DNA of 64,000 nt from Stenomitos rutilans HA7619-LM2 (GTDB taxonomy: Bacteria > Cyanobacteriota > Cyanobacteriia > Leptolyngbyales > Leptolyngbyaceae). The DNA is taken from assembly GCA_019358945.1 (NCBI GenBank), contig JAHHIE010000024.1:29449-93448 (forward strand), given 5' to 3'. How positions within the stretch are numbered: position 1 is the first letter of the stretch; the number at the start of each line of letters is the position of its first letter. This document shows positions 27,684 through 37,069 of the stretch, piece by piece. The notes below the pieces were generated by a model that was not told the DNA's origin, ran no database searches, and saw only the letters and a program-made list of their open reading frames with translations. Position numbers and translations under genes: made by a program.

Positions 27684-28268
27684 CTATTTATCAAATCGCC
27701 GCATCAGATACGCCACCCCAAAATCCCCATTGGGATGTTTCTCTAAAACCTCTGCCAGTGCAAAAACTCGCTCTGCTAATTCGGGGCCAAGTTTGTCGAT
27801 CGTGGCACGCCGCTCCTGCGCCAATTGCTCCCGCTCTCGTGTGCGCGTTTGCCAATCGTTAGAAAACAACTGGTCAATCACGGTATGCAGTTCTAGTGCT
27901 TGCAGCATGTCCCATTCTCCTCGATCGCACCAAATTCCCTTACAGTTTGGGCAGCGCTCAACATAGAACGGCGTTTTCACGCTCACTTTTGCTCTTGACA
28001 GGTAGGCAGTGCATTCAGGACACAGCGCAGCTCGCGTATCGAAAGGCGATCGGGCACAGTCCGCCTCTAAGGCATGATCAATCAGCATTGATAAGTCCTT
28101 TGCGGGGGGTTGGTGCTGTTGCCAGGTTTCGTAGGAGGCTCCCGTTATCCAGGCTCCACCGCACTCTGGGCAGTGATGCGCTGCCAGTTGCTTGATTAAC
28201 TGACCGTCCACCAAATCCACCTGTTTATCCTTCGGACATTGCACAAGCGCTTTCTCCAATACAACCAA
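27684..28268 (-). CDS. Protein with two TFIIB-type zinc ribbons
   Basis: The 194-residue protein has CPKD...CPECGGAWI and CPECTAYLS...CPNCKGIWCDRGEWD. Each is a pair of CxxC knuckles of the zf-TFIIB type common in small bacterial proteins. The C-terminal third is helical and ends HPNGDFGVAYLMRRFDK. The start is uncertain because the frame opens with TTG codons (28268, 28259). The function is unknown and nucleic-acid binding is only a possibility. Confidence 0.8.
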   Translation of the reverse strand: MVVLEKALVQCPKDKQVDLVDGQLIKQLAAHHCPECGGAWITGASYETWQQHQPPAKDLSMLIDHALEADCARSPFDTRAALCPECTAYLSRAKVSVKTPFYVERCPNCKGIWCDRGEWDMLQALELHTVIDQLFSNDWQTRTREREQLAQERRATIDKLGPELAERVFALAEVLEKHPNGDFGVAYLMRRFDK

Positions 28269-28403
28269 CCTTTTCTATTTAACCAAGCAAGCGAGTGGTT
28301 TTCAGCATTTAAGCCAGGAAAGCGACATACGAGAACACAGACCTTCTCCTACTCCCTACTCCCCAAAGCTATCAGCAGTCAGCGGTCAGCAGGTTTCACA
28401 GAC

Positions 28404-28796
28404 CTACTCCCTACTCCCCTCCAGCACTGCAGCACAATACCGTTGCAATGTACTGAGCCGATCGCTAACCTGTTGCTGCCGCTGTGCGATCGTTGTAGGC
28501 TGGCGTGCTGCACGAAGGCTCATCACGTCAAGGCCCAAAAGCCGCAGTTGCTTGTCACATTCCACCTGATACGATTGCATCCAATGCTGCATGGATGGCA
28601 CAAGGATATCGAGAGGCAAGCAGAGAATCTGCTGACGAAAAAACTGCTGTAGGTCTGCAACCTTAGCCTGCACAACAGTTGAAGGCTCATAAAGCAACGC
28701 GCTGTCACCTTGGGCGATCGTCTGGGCCACTTGCCCCAAAAGCTGCTGAAACGCCTCGTAACGCTGCTGATGTAACAACGGTAATGCTTGCCTCAT
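28404..28796 (-). CDS. PatD-like protein (heterocyst frequency control family)
   Basis: The 130-residue all-helical protein (MRQALPLLHQQRYEAFQQLLGQV...) has the pattern of the small cyanobacterial PatD family: RYxxF near the start, VADLQQFFRQQI in the middle, and LLGLDVMSLRAARQ with a final QVSDRLSTLQRYC. PatD was described in Anabaena as affecting heterocyst frequency, but homologues also occur in strains without heterocysts. The assignment is from remembered family pattern and is moderately secure. The ATG at 28796 is clear. Confidence 0.55.
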   Translation of the reverse strand: MRQALPLLHQQRYEAFQQLLGQVAQTIAQGDSALLYEPSTVVQAKVADLQQFFRQQILCLPLDILVPSMQHWMQSYQVECDKQLRLLGLDVMSLRAARQPTTIAQRQQQVSDRLSTLQRYCAAVLEGSRE

Positions 28797-28863
28797 GTCT
28801 CACCACCGCTTTCCTAAGTTACTGTAAAGAATTTTGTCATTCTTGCTAAGATAGACATTAATA

Positions 28864-29022
28864 GAGGTTAAGAACCTCGAATTAAAAATGCAACTATAGT
28901 CTAGCGTTCTAGCTTTAGCTAAGAATCTAGGTAGTAATAGGCTGACAGTGACTAATCATTTGGCATTGCGGCATGGCTGGTGAGTTTGATGCTAGTGGAT
29001 CAATACACTGGCATCAAACTCA
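28864..29022 (+). promoter_or_regulatory. Structured leader upstream of relA/spoT
   Basis: Two hairpins lie in the 408-base gap before the RelA/SpoT gene. GAGGTT-AAG-AACCTC is at 28864-28878. A long one has TGAGTTTGATGC (28981-28992) pairing perfectly with GCATCAAACTCA (29011-29022), with inner AGTG/CACT pairs and an 8-base loop. No T-run follows the second, so it is not a standard terminator. It may be a 5' leader element. Confidence 0.45.
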
Positions 29023-29204
29023 GTTAGCCTTAGTTTCAATTGGCATCAGCGGTGCTCTGTTTGTCCTTTGCCTGGTATGACTTCAACTACCAAAGCGTTG
29101 AGATCATCCGTCGCATCGACGGCTCGTATCAAACAGCGCCCTGTGCAGTAGAATCAGCCAATACAACAAATCTTTCGAGCCTTCCGATTCCTAAGCTTGA
29201 CAGC

Positions 29205-31496
29205 ATGCACCTAACGGCTCCCGCATCTTCCATAGATTTTGAGCTTCCTGCCTGGTTGCAGGAATGCCTGAATGCGCGGCGAACCTTCGCCGAAACGGCT
29301 CCCTCCGAAACGGCTAAACCTGACGCTGATGATCTAATTTGTCGAGCGTTTGAGTTTGCCTATGAACTGCATAAAGGGCAATACCGAGCATCGGGTGAAC
29401 CTTACATCATGCACCCTGTTGCAGTTGCAGGTTTGTTGCGTGACTTAGGTGGCGGCAGCGCAATGATTGCCGCTGGTTTTCTGCATGATGTGGTTGAAGA
29501 CACTAATGTTACGGCTGAAGAGCTAGGCGCACTCTTTGGGCAAGAAGTCCAGCTTTTGGTTGAAGGGGTCACGAAGCTCTCAAAGTTCAATTTCTCTAGC
29601 AAAACAGAACGACAAGCAGAAAACTTTCGCCGCATGTTTCTGGCAATGGCGCAGGATATTCGCGTGATTGTTGTCAAGCTTGCCGATCGCCTGCACAATA
29701 TGCGAACGCTGGAACACTTACCCGATGCCAAACGCCGTCAAATTGCCCTAGAAACCCGCGAAATCTTTGCTCCTCTTGCCAATCGCTTGGGGATCGGTCG
29801 CTTTAAGTGGGAATTAGAAGATCTGACCTTCAAATACCTGGAGCCTGAATCCTATCGGCAAATTCAAGAGCTGGTGGCTGAAAAGCGGATCGATCGCGAA
29901 ACAGGATTGGCTCAAATTGTGGACAGCCTTAAACGGCGCTTGAGCCAGATAAAAATTTCCTACGCCGATATTAGCGGTCGCCCTAAGCATCTGTATGGCA
30001 TCTACCAGAAGATGAAGCGACAGCAGAAGGACTACAACGAAATCTATGATGTTGCGGCGATTCGGCTCATTGTTAGCTCTAACGACGAATGCTACCGGGC
30101 ACTGGCCGTTGTACATGACATGTTTCGCCCCATCCCTGGTCGCTTCAAAGACTACATCGGGCTACCCAAACCAAACCGCTATCAGTCGCTTCACACCGTT
30201 GTCATTGGCAATACGGGAAGGCCGTTAGAAATCCAAATCCGCACACTGGAAATGCACCACATTGCTGAATACGGGATTGCGGCTCACTGGAAATACAAAG
30301 AAGCAGGCAGTTCCAGCAATACGCAACTCACAACGGCTGACGAGAAGTTTACCTGGCTGCGGCAACTGCTTGACTGGCAGAGCGATCTGAAAGATGCCCA
30401 GGAATATCTGGAAAACATCAAAGATGATCTCTTTGATGGGGATGTCTACGTGTTTACGCCGCAAGGGGATGTGGTGTCTCTCAGTCGTGGGGCAACCCCC
30501 GTTGATTTTGCCTACCGTATTCATACCGAGATTGGCAACCACTGTGCTGGGGTTCGCGTGAATGAACGCATGGCAACCCTTGATACGCCGCTCAAAAATG
30601 GTGATATCGTCGAAATTATTACTCAAAAGAACTCCCGACCCAGCCTTGATTGGCTGAATTTTGTCGTTACGCCTGGTGCCCGAAACCGCATTCGCCAATG
30701 GTATAAGCGATCGAACCGGGAAGAAAATGTGGCCCGCGGTCGAGAAATGCTAGAGCGAGAACTGGGTAAAAATGGCTTTGAAGCGTTGCTGAAGTCCGAA
30801 CCCATGCAAGCAACCGCCGAGCGATGTAACTACCACAGCGTTGAAGACCTGCTGGCAGCCCTTGGCTACGGAGAAGTAACCCTCAATCTCACGCTTAACC
30901 GTTTACGGGAAGCAGTTAAAGCACAACAACCTCTGGCAAAGCTTTCTGATAGCTTGGATAGTCTGAGTGTTGCCTCTCAAGAGTTGCCCTTGTTGCCGAT
31001 CGGCCCTAAGCTTTTGCCGTTGCAGCCATCTAGTAAGGCTCCCATTATTGGCGTTGAGGGCTTGCTCCATCACATTGCCGGATGCTGTACCCCCGTACCA
31101 GGTGAAGCCATTATTGGGGTGGTTACCCGCAGCAGTCGGGGGATTTCGATTCATCGCCAGGGGTGTCCGAATGTTGAGCCGATTCCGGGCGATCGCCTGG
31201 TGCCCGTCAGTTGGAACACGGCTGACCAGGACCTCGGTCGTCCTCAGACCTATCCCGTTGATATTCAAATTCAAGTCATCGATCGCGTCGGCGTTTTAAA
31301 AGACATCCTGTCTCGCCTGACCGACAACAACATCAATATTCGCAATGCTCAGGTCAAAACGTTTCCTGCTCAAACCGCAGTGATTGATCTAGGCATTGAC
31401 ATTCGTGATCACGAGCAGCTTGAACGCACGTTTAGCCAGATCAGAAAGCTGAGTGATGTGCTAAATCTACGGCGCTTGAGCCAGGTTGACGACTAA
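29205..31496 (+). CDS. relA/spoT: Bifunctional (p)ppGpp synthetase/hydrolase (RelA/SpoT homologue)
   Basis: From the ATG at 29205 (MHLTAPASSIDF; the frame is open upstream to a TTG at 29040) the protein has 763 residues. The hydrolase HD domain contains HPVAVAGLL and FLHDVVEDT (near residue 94). The synthetase domain contains YGIYQKMKRQ and GRFKDYIGLPKPNRYQSLHT. The TGS domain has VFTPQGDVVSLSRGATPVDFAY. A Cys-containing conserved region (HHIAGCCTPVPGE) and a C-terminal ACT domain follow. It makes and degrades the stringent alarmone. A terminator follows the gene. Confidence 0.96.
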   Translation: MHLTAPASSIDFELPAWLQECLNARRTFAETAPSETAKPDADDLICRAFEFAYELHKGQYRASGEPYIMHPVAVAGLLRDLGGGSAMIAAGFLHDVVEDTNVTAEELGALFGQEVQLLVEGVTKLSKFNFSSKTERQAENFRRMFLAMAQDIRVIVVKLADRLHNMRTLEHLPDAKRRQIALETREIFAPLANRLGIGRFKWELEDLTFKYLEPESYRQIQELVAEKRIDRETGLAQIVDSLKRRLSQIKISYADISGRPKHLYGIYQKMKRQQKDYNEIYDVAAIRLIVSSNDECYRALAVVHDMFRPIPGRFKDYIGLPKPNRYQSLHTVVIGNTGRPLEIQIRTLEMHHIAEYGIAAHWKYKEAGSSSNTQLTTADEKFTWLRQLLDWQSDLKDAQEYLENIKDDLFDGDVYVFTPQGDVVSLSRGATPVDFAYRIHTEIGNHCAGVRVNERMATLDTPLKNGDIVEIITQKNSRPSLDWLNFVVTPGARNRIRQWYKRSNREENVARGREMLERELGKNGFEALLKSEPMQATAERCNYHSVEDLLAALGYGEVTLNLTLNRLREAVKAQQPLAKLSDSLDSLSVASQELPLLPIGPKLLPLQPSSKAPIIGVEGLLHHIAGCCTPVPGEAIIGVVTRSSRGISIHRQGCPNVEPIPGDRLVPVSWNTADQDLGRPQTYPVDIQIQVIDRVGVLKDILSRLTDNNINIRNAQVKTFPAQTAVIDLGIDIRDHEQLERTFSQIRKLSDVLNLRRLSQVDD

Positions 31497-31544
31497 TGAT
31501 CGCTCTCGCGTTGTCAATGTTCAGGTTCGTTTTAGATGGCAAGG

Positions 31545-31580
31545 GTTGAAGCAATAGCTGCTTCAACTCTAATTTTTTCT
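31545..31580 (+). terminator. Intrinsic terminator of relA/spoT
   Basis: GTTGAAGCA (31545-31553) pairs perfectly with TGCTTCAAC (31559-31567) around the loop ATAGC. TCTAATTTTTTC follows. It lies 49 bases after the stop codon. Confidence 0.85.
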
Positions 31581-31988
31581 TTAGCCCTGGTTCAGCTATA
31601 CGGTTGAGTCTACGTATATTCACAGATCTACTCGTGAGTTAGACTTCGTTTAGCGTGGCTATTGGCGATCGCGGCTACAGGCTTACCGCAGTGCTTAGGC
31701 GTATTTTCAAGTGTTGCGTTTCGTGATTTGAAGCTAAAGCAAGGATTATATTCTATGATAGGGTTTAGTGATTCAAGTCACAGTCCTTAATACTAGCCTA
31801 CGGGTACCATGAGAAGCAATGAAGCCTAAGGCTCTAGCCAAATGTGCATGTTGAATGTATCATGCAAGCCTGCAACAATAGTATTTTCCTTTCGTCTAAA
31901 AACGGAGCCTCGTGCGTTAAACAGTCCCTTTAGTGCCTGAGTCAGTGCAATTTTACCCTCATCCCTGGGCATAGGAATCCTAGCTGCC

Positions 31989-33287
31989 GTGAGTACCTGG
32001 ACACCCAACTTTAACCGTCAAATCGATCAAGAGGAGCAGCAGCTATACGATCACTTGCTCCGGCTTGTGCAATCCGAGCTGCCGAGCCAGTTGATCGAGC
32101 GCTTTCGCGCCCTCTTTGTTGATGGTGTGGGTTATCCTGACGCAGACATCGTGGCAGCGATTAACAAGATTGCAAGCTCTAAAGCCGCTGACCAAGAATT
32201 TCGATTTGTACTCAACCGCTGTTGCCATATTCTAATCAATCGCTGGCAGACTCGCCCTCAGCTTCAAACGGCGATTCCAGAGCTTATTTCACTCTTTGAA
32301 ACTACCCCTGCTCGACCTGTCACCGAGTATTCACGTGCTCGATCGGCGCGGCGAATGCGTGAGCTAGTCAAGGGTTTTGTAGACAGCGAGCAATATGTGA
32401 CGTTGCGCCGCCTGTCTCAAGTGATGAACCAGGCAAGTGATTTGCATGCTCCCCCGGCTCATGAGCCGATTGGTGCACTCATTCGACGCTACCCCTATCT
32501 CTATGAACACTGCCTTTTAACGGATGGCAGCACTTACGAGCATCAGCAAACTATTCGACAACTTCAGGCAAAGGCTCAGCGTCAGTATGAAGTGGACCTG
32601 TCGCAGTATGTGACCTATCAGGTACGACGATCGCAGCTCGATCGTGAGGGGTCTGCGCAGGTGAGTAGTCGAATTCTTCAGCCAGTCAAGAACCCTACGC
32701 TGCTGAGCGATCAAGATTTATGCCGTGCGCTCAAGCAATTTGCTGGCAAATCTCAAAGTGATGGTACCTATCGAGACTCAGCACAGCGGTTTCTGACGCA
32801 TACCAATCAAACTCCAACCTTTCAATCGTTTAAGGATGATCTCTACCAGTACATTACAGCTTCAGTAGACCCGGAATACGGTAAGCGGCAGTTCAATCAT
32901 CAGCTTTATAGTCAACTCAAGAGTACTCTGCCAGAAAGTAACGAGCAAAAGCTGAATGACTTTTTAATCGTGAGAACCTGTAGCCACCTACTGAATTTTC
33001 TTGTGGTAGAAAGCCCACAACGACCCAATCACTTTGTGTTTGTTGATCTCATCTCCAATATTGGCTCTACTTTAACAACAGGATTGTTGCTAAAAATTGT
33101 GCTGATTTGCCGTAAGGTAAAGCCCTATCTAGAGAAGCGGTTCTCTATTTTGTTTAACCACTATGAGTTTTGTCGCCGCGATGGTGTGCAGTGGTTGGTA
33201 GAAGCAATGGAGACGCTTAATCTGGCGTTAAGCACGAACTTTAGTACGATCGATCTCTCCTTTATCAACCAGATTGCTCATCAGTAA
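31989..33287 (+). CDS. Conserved cyanobacterial protein of unknown function, 432 residues
   Basis: The protein is Gln- and Arg-rich and largely helical. No domain is recognised, and there is no signal peptide or clear membrane segment, except a weak hydrophobic patch near residues 356-370 (GSTLTTGLLLKIVLI). Blocks such as FRFVLNRCCHILINRW, IRRYPYLYEHCLL and FLIVRTCSHLLNFLVVE look conserved. The start is a GTG at 31989. The gene stands alone. The 490 bases upstream hold the relA terminator and otherwise nothing convincing. Confidence 0.65.
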   Translation: MSTWTPNFNRQIDQEEQQLYDHLLRLVQSELPSQLIERFRALFVDGVGYPDADIVAAINKIASSKAADQEFRFVLNRCCHILINRWQTRPQLQTAIPELISLFETTPARPVTEYSRARSARRMRELVKGFVDSEQYVTLRRLSQVMNQASDLHAPPAHEPIGALIRRYPYLYEHCLLTDGSTYEHQQTIRQLQAKAQRQYEVDLSQYVTYQVRRSQLDREGSAQVSSRILQPVKNPTLLSDQDLCRALKQFAGKSQSDGTYRDSAQRFLTHTNQTPTFQSFKDDLYQYITASVDPEYGKRQFNHQLYSQLKSTLPESNEQKLNDFLIVRTCSHLLNFLVVESPQRPNHFVFVDLISNIGSTLTTGLLLKIVLICRKVKPYLEKRFSILFNHYEFCRRDGVQWLVEAMETLNLALSTNFSTIDLSFINQIAHQ

Positions 33288-33534
33288 GCTCTAGGGAGAC
33301 GAGAGCAACTTTTTGTGCTAACGTACCCTTTGAATTGATCTGTCGGTAAACTGAATTGAGTAGCCTATTGTCAGATGCGCTATGGATGTTCTAAGGAAAC
33401 CACCTCCAAAGGCTTGACTCGATCTGTAACCAGGAAGGCAACCAACGCTTAAATGGGTTTGTCTTGGAGCAAGGTGTTTGCTCGTCGGTGCAGCAGTTCG
33501 TTCACACAATTATGTTCTGGAGAGATTAAACGGA

Positions 33535-33714
33535 ATGACTCAGGTAGTTCTTGGTGAAAACGAAGGCATTGATTCTGCTTTGCGGCGATTCAAACGTCAA
33601 GTTTCTAAAGCTGGGATTTTAGCTGATTTGCGCTCCCATCGACACTTTGAAACGCCGATTGAGAAGAAGAAGCGGAAAGCGATCGTGGCTCGGCGCAAGC
33701 GTCGCTATAGTTAA
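33535..33714 (+). CDS. rpsU: 30S ribosomal protein S21
   Basis: The ATG at 33535 gives a 59-residue basic protein starting [19 protein letters not shown]. It continues [10 protein letters not shown] and ends in the Lys/Arg-rich tail [14 protein letters not shown]. Length and sequence match cyanobacterial S21, which helps the 30S subunit bind mRNA. The frame is open upstream to 33478, but those residues do not belong to the family. It is a single gene. Confidence 0.96.
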   Translation: MTQVVLGENEGIDSALRRFKRQVSKAGILADLRSHRHFETPIEKKKRKAIVARRKRRYS

Positions 33715-33900
33715 ACTTACCGCAGTTTCCCATCCAATCAGCCACGGTCTTATCAAGACAGACATCGGGTTGAAGGGATTGGGTGTAAGGAATGCAAATG
33801 CAACCGATCGTGATGATGACTAGACGGTTTGCTTGATGGTGCAGCGTTGTCATCATGTTCTCGATGTTGAGCCCGACCCTTTAAGTAGCCGTATCGTTAA

Positions 33901-33931
33901 AACTAAGAAAGCGGCGAAACCTGCTCGCCGC
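33901..33931 (-). terminator. Intrinsic terminator of the small exported-protein gene
   Basis: On the minus strand GCGGCGA (complement of 33925-33931) pairs with TCGCCGC (complement of 33911-33917) over seven perfect pairs. TTTCTTAGTTTT follows. It lies 57 bases past the stop of the gene ending at 33988. Confidence 0.65.
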
Positions 33932-33987
33932 CTTCCTGTATCAACCGCTTTGCTGGTCAGATAATTGATGTCTTACACCAGAATCAA

Positions 33988-34350
33988 CTAACCGCCGATC
34001 TTATCCTGAACCTTCTCAAGGACGTTTTTGATGTCTTTCTCAACAGAGGGTGCACCTCCTGAGTTAGAAGGCCGCTTCATCTCGTTGAGACCAGCTTTAC
34101 CTTGTACCTCGTTAAGACCACCACCTTTGGTCTTCTGCTGTGTTTCGCCAAGCGAGGGGGGGTGATCGGTTGCGATCGCATCGCGTGATTCTTGCTCAAA
34201 CTCTTTTGCTGCTTTGTTGGCCGCTGCGTTGGGTTCGTTCCTCATGGGTGCTGCAAAAGCAGGGGTAACGTAAGAAAACAGCAAGACGGCACAGAGGCAG
34301 ATCGTTACAAGGTAACGAAGGGGACGTAAAACCGTTAAAACATCTTTCAT
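33988..34350 (-). CDS. Small exported protein resembling cyanobacterial low-temperature-induced proteins
   Basis: A strong ribosome site GGAGGA lies eight bases before the ATG at 34350 and fixes the start. The N-terminus MKDVLTVLRPLRYLVTICLC continues into AVLLFSYVTPAFAAP, a clear signal peptide with AFA-A cleavage. The mature part is about 85 hydrophilic residues rich in Asn, Lys and Glu, with two KxGLNE motifs (GGGLNEVQGK, AGLNEMKRPSNS) and a final helix VEKDIKNVLEKVQDKIGG. I recall similar proteins annotated as low-temperature-induced, but the function is unknown. Confidence 0.75.
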   Translation of the reverse strand: MKDVLTVLRPLRYLVTICLCAVLLFSYVTPAFAAPMRNEPNAAANKAAKEFEQESRDAIATDHPPSLGETQQKTKGGGLNEVQGKAGLNEMKRPSNSGGAPSVEKDIKNVLEKVQDKIGG

Positions 34351-34605
34351 AGCAGGTTCCTCCAAGCTATAGAAGTTAGTGTTGCAAGGCCAGTTGATTA
34401 GGACAACTGAGCCTCTTCCATCTACCCAGATCTGTACACTGTCTCACATCTACACCTTGAGGGATTTACGGTACTACATAAAGCTAATTTTATCTCTCTC
34501 AAGGAAGAGCAAAGAGGTTAGGATGTCGCTCGTGCAACAGTTCGACTCGCTGCAACGCTTGTGTCTTTCTGTCTGCTGTTGATTCTAGGAACAAAGGAGT
34601 ACGCT

Positions 34606-34692
34606 ATGCAAAACCGATTTCTGCTGAGTCAGGTTGCTGGTGATATCTTCTATACATTGGTATCTAAACTAGACTTGATACCATTGTCTTGA
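34606..34692 (+). CDS. Possible 28-residue small protein with strong ribosome site
   Basis: AAAGGAG lies 7 bases before the ATG at 34606. The frame encodes MQNRFLLSQVAGDIFYTL and ends SKLDLIPLS. A second tiny frame just upstream (34523-34582, 19 residues ending CLSVCC) also has an AGAGG upstream. No homologue is recalled. Either could be a leader peptide or chance. Confidence 0.3.
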   Translation: MQNRFLLSQVAGDIFYTLVSKLDLIPLS

Positions 34693-34722
34693 TTGGCTTC
34701 TATTTCTGTAATTCTAACCACT

Positions 34723-35052
34723 CTACTGTGATAGAAATTCAATGTTTGGAATAAGCGGATCTTGAACAACTCCAATACCTGTAAAGCTCCAACGCTTAAG
34801 CAGGCTATCAATTTGCGTTCCGGAGATTGATTCAATGGTGAAGCGATCGACGACTCCTGAAGCATGAGCATTCAAATAACTTAGAGCATCAAAATGTTCT
34901 CGAAATAGAAGCAAAAAACTCGCATTTCTGCGCGCTTCTGTCTTCGTTTTGTCTTCATTATCTTGCTTTGTGTCTTCTCTTTGATGGGGATGGGCAACCA
35001 GGTAACTGCCGTCGGAGCGCGATCGAATCAGGTAATAAGCTTGAGAAAACAT
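34723..35052 (-). CDS. Hypothetical protein, 109 residues
   Basis: The protein begins MFSQAYYLIRSRSDGSYLVAHP. A highly charged stretch (QREDTKQDNEDKTKTEARR) and FLLLFREHFDALSYLNAHA follow. No domain is recognised. The start ATG is at 35052. The composition is plausible for a folded cytoplasmic protein. A 380-base gap with repeats and a foldback element lies upstream. Confidence 0.6.
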   Translation of the reverse strand: MFSQAYYLIRSRSDGSYLVAHPHQREDTKQDNEDKTKTEARRNASFLLLFREHFDALSYLNAHASGVVDRFTIESISGTQIDSLLKRWSFTGIGVVQDPLIPNIEFLSQ

Positions 35053-35177
35053 AATAGGGGAGTTGTTAGTTGTTGGTTGTTAGTTGTTAGTTAGGAAATA
35101 AGATGATTAGCTTGAGCATAAATTAGATAGACAACACTTAGGAAACATAAATGTAAAGCGATTGGAAACGCACTACC

Positions 35178-35341
35178 TGTAGATCTACTCAGGGCTATTT
35201 CATTTTAGGCATTGAGTCTATCAGGCAACGGATTTGACAACAGATGAAGCGGATCAGTGGTCTGCTAGTCGTGGAAAAAGCATCCGTTTCATCCGTTCTT
35301 CCCCGCTGCCAATTGGAATAAAATAGCTCTGTAGATCTACT
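35178..35341. mobile_element. Foldback (MITE-like) element
   Basis: The left end TGTAGATCTAC...AGGGCTATTTCATT (35178-35204) is inverted against the right end GAATAAAATAGCTCTGTAGATCTAC (35316-35340). Inside, CAACAGATGAAGCGGAT (35238-35254) is inverted against ATCCGTTTCATCCGTT (35282-35297). The nested inverted repeats allow the whole 164 bases to fold into one long hairpin. There is no ORF. Confidence 0.6.
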
Positions 35342-35432
35342 AGAAGAGCTAACAAGTAACTACCAAAAACCAACAATTTTATAGAGCTACTAAAAAATCT
35401 AAAAACCAACCAATAAAAACCAACCACTTCGA

Positions 35433-36482
35433 CTAATTTATGTCTTCCAGCTTAATCCGAGGATCAACCACTTTGAGGAGCAGATCTGCTAGCAAGTTGC
35501 CAGCAATCAGCATCACGGCACCCATCATTAGGCTTGCCATAACAAGGTATAAGTCTTGTGCCTGCACGGCTTGTAGAATGAGGCGACCTAAACCAGGCCA
35601 GTTAAAGAAAAATTCGGCAATGAAGGCACCGCTGAGCAAACTGGCAAACTCAAAGCCAAGCAACGTGATGAGTGGGTTAACGGCGTTACGCAGAGCGTGA
35701 ACGTAAATCACCTTATTTTCTGGCAACCCTTTGGCGCGAGCCGTTTGAATGTAGTCTTGCCGCAGCACGTCAAGCAACTCGCCACGGGTGATGCGCTGGA
35801 GTCCCGCAAAACTGGTGATGCTGAGGGCGATCGTGGGTAGGATCATGTGCCACGCGATGTCAATGATTTTCCCAAGCGGCACGAGTTCGTCATGGTTGAT
35901 GCTGGTCATATCGCCAACTGGAAAGAGCGGCGAGGTATTTTGCGCGAGAATCAACAGCAGTAGCGCGGTGATAAAGCTAGGAAAGCCTTGCCCTGCATAG
36001 CTAATGACTTGTAGGAGGCGATCGCTCCAGCGGTTTTGGTTGACCGCTCCAATAATCCCCATTGGGATGGCAATCGTCCATGTGACGAGCAATGAGGCGA
36101 TAGCGAGGAGTAAGGTTGCGGGTACCCGTTCAGCAATAATCGAGGATGCCGATCGGTTATACAGCATGCTGGGGCCAGCATCGCCGTAGCGGACAATGCT
36201 CCAAAGCCAAAAGAAATACTGTTCTGCCCAGGATTTATCTAAGCGAAACTGTTCCCGTTTTTGCTCCAGAAATTCTGGCGAGATCTTTGGATTTTGACGA
36301 TACGTATCTAAAAAGTCTCCAGGCGCTAGCTGAATAATGAGAAAGCTCAGAGCAGATGCTAAAAGTAAGGTGAGCAGTGCTTGCAGCACCCGCTTAACGA
36401 TAAAGACAAACGTTTCGCTGGTTAAAAACGCTGTGAATGCGTCAACGCCTGAGGCTAGTCTGCTCCGATCGGCTGTAGTCAT
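35433..36482 (-). CDS. Peptide/nickel-type ABC transporter permease (DppB/OppB family)
   Basis: The 349-residue protein has about six membrane segments. The family N-terminus is VLQALLTLLLASALSFLIIQLAPGDF. The EAA loop contacting the ATPase reads YIQTARAKGLPENKVIYVHALRNAVNPLITLLG. It would form the inner-membrane channel with a DppC partner and the fused ATPase found 8 kb away. Its own partner genes are not adjacent. The ATG at 36482 is clear. Confidence 0.93.
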   Translation of the reverse strand: MTTADRSRLASGVDAFTAFLTSETFVFIVKRVLQALLTLLLASALSFLIIQLAPGDFLDTYRQNPKISPEFLEQKREQFRLDKSWAEQYFFWLWSIVRYGDAGPSMLYNRSASSIIAERVPATLLLAIASLLVTWTIAIPMGIIGAVNQNRWSDRLLQVISYAGQGFPSFITALLLLILAQNTSPLFPVGDMTSINHDELVPLGKIIDIAWHMILPTIALSITSFAGLQRITRGELLDVLRQDYIQTARAKGLPENKVIYVHALRNAVNPLITLLGFEFASLLSGAFIAEFFFNWPGLGRLILQAVQAQDLYLVMASLMMGAVMLIAGNLLADLLLKVVDPRIKLEDIN

Positions 36483-36553
36483 CGCTTTGCTATAGGTGAT
36501 TCGGGCTGGGGTGATGTCTGCTAGCGATGGTCAACCTCTCGCTAACGTCCATG

Positions 36554-37069
36554 CTAATACTCAATGAGCGTGACGATCGGAACGTCCGGTAGTCGATCGC
36601 GTCCCTTTAAGTCTTTTAGCTCAATCACAAAGGCAAACCCTACCAATTGGCAGCCTGACTGTTGTACCAGCTTCGCGGTTGCGTTTGCAGTACCCCCTGT
36701 TGCAATCAAGTCATCCACAATTAAAATGCGGCAATCTGGGGGATGAAGGGCATCTTGATGCACTTCCAGACGATCCATGCCGTATTCCAACTCATATTCG
36801 ATGGAGTGAACCGCAGCGGGAAGCTTGCCGGGTTTGCGAACGGGAATAAAGCCTGTTCCCAGCTTGTACGCCAGCGGTGCCCCAAAGATAAAGCCGCGTG
36901 ATTCCATTCCAATAATAAAATCGGGTGCCAGGTCTGCACATTTTTCTGCCAGCGTATCGATGGTATAACGCAAGCCATGAGCATCGCGTAGAAGGGTCGT
37001 GATGTCTTTAAAGAGGATTCCCGGTTTGGGAAAGTCTGGAATTTCGCGGATGAGCGCCTGAATATCCAT
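36554..37069 (-). CDS. apt: Adenine phosphoribosyltransferase
   Basis: The 171-residue enzyme of purine salvage converts adenine plus PRPP to AMP. Visible motifs are [35 protein letters not shown], the PRPP loop [16 protein letters not shown], and the end [10 protein letters not shown]. The length equals the family norm. The ATG at 37069 is standard. It is cytoplasmic. The 301 bases between it and the divergent gene at 37371 hold no other recognisable feature. Confidence 0.96.
   Translation of the reverse strand: MDIQALIREIPDFPKPGILFKDITTLLRDAHGLRYTIDTLAEKCADLAPDFIIGMESRGFIFGAPLAYKLGTGFIPVRKPGKLPAAVHSIEYELEYGMDRLEVHQDALHPPDCRILIVDDLIATGGTANATAKLVQQSGCQLVGFAFVIELKDLKGRDRLPDVPIVTLIEY

Noticed and set aside
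31826..31972. 48-codon minus-strand frame (MPRDEGKIALTQ...) before the 432-residue gene
   Set aside because: Looks somewhat protein-like but has no ribosome site and would be a fragment, so not supported.
33605..33856. Minus-strand frame opposite rpsU with a hydrophobic start
   Set aside because: Overlaps the well-supported rpsU gene by over 100 bases on the other strand.
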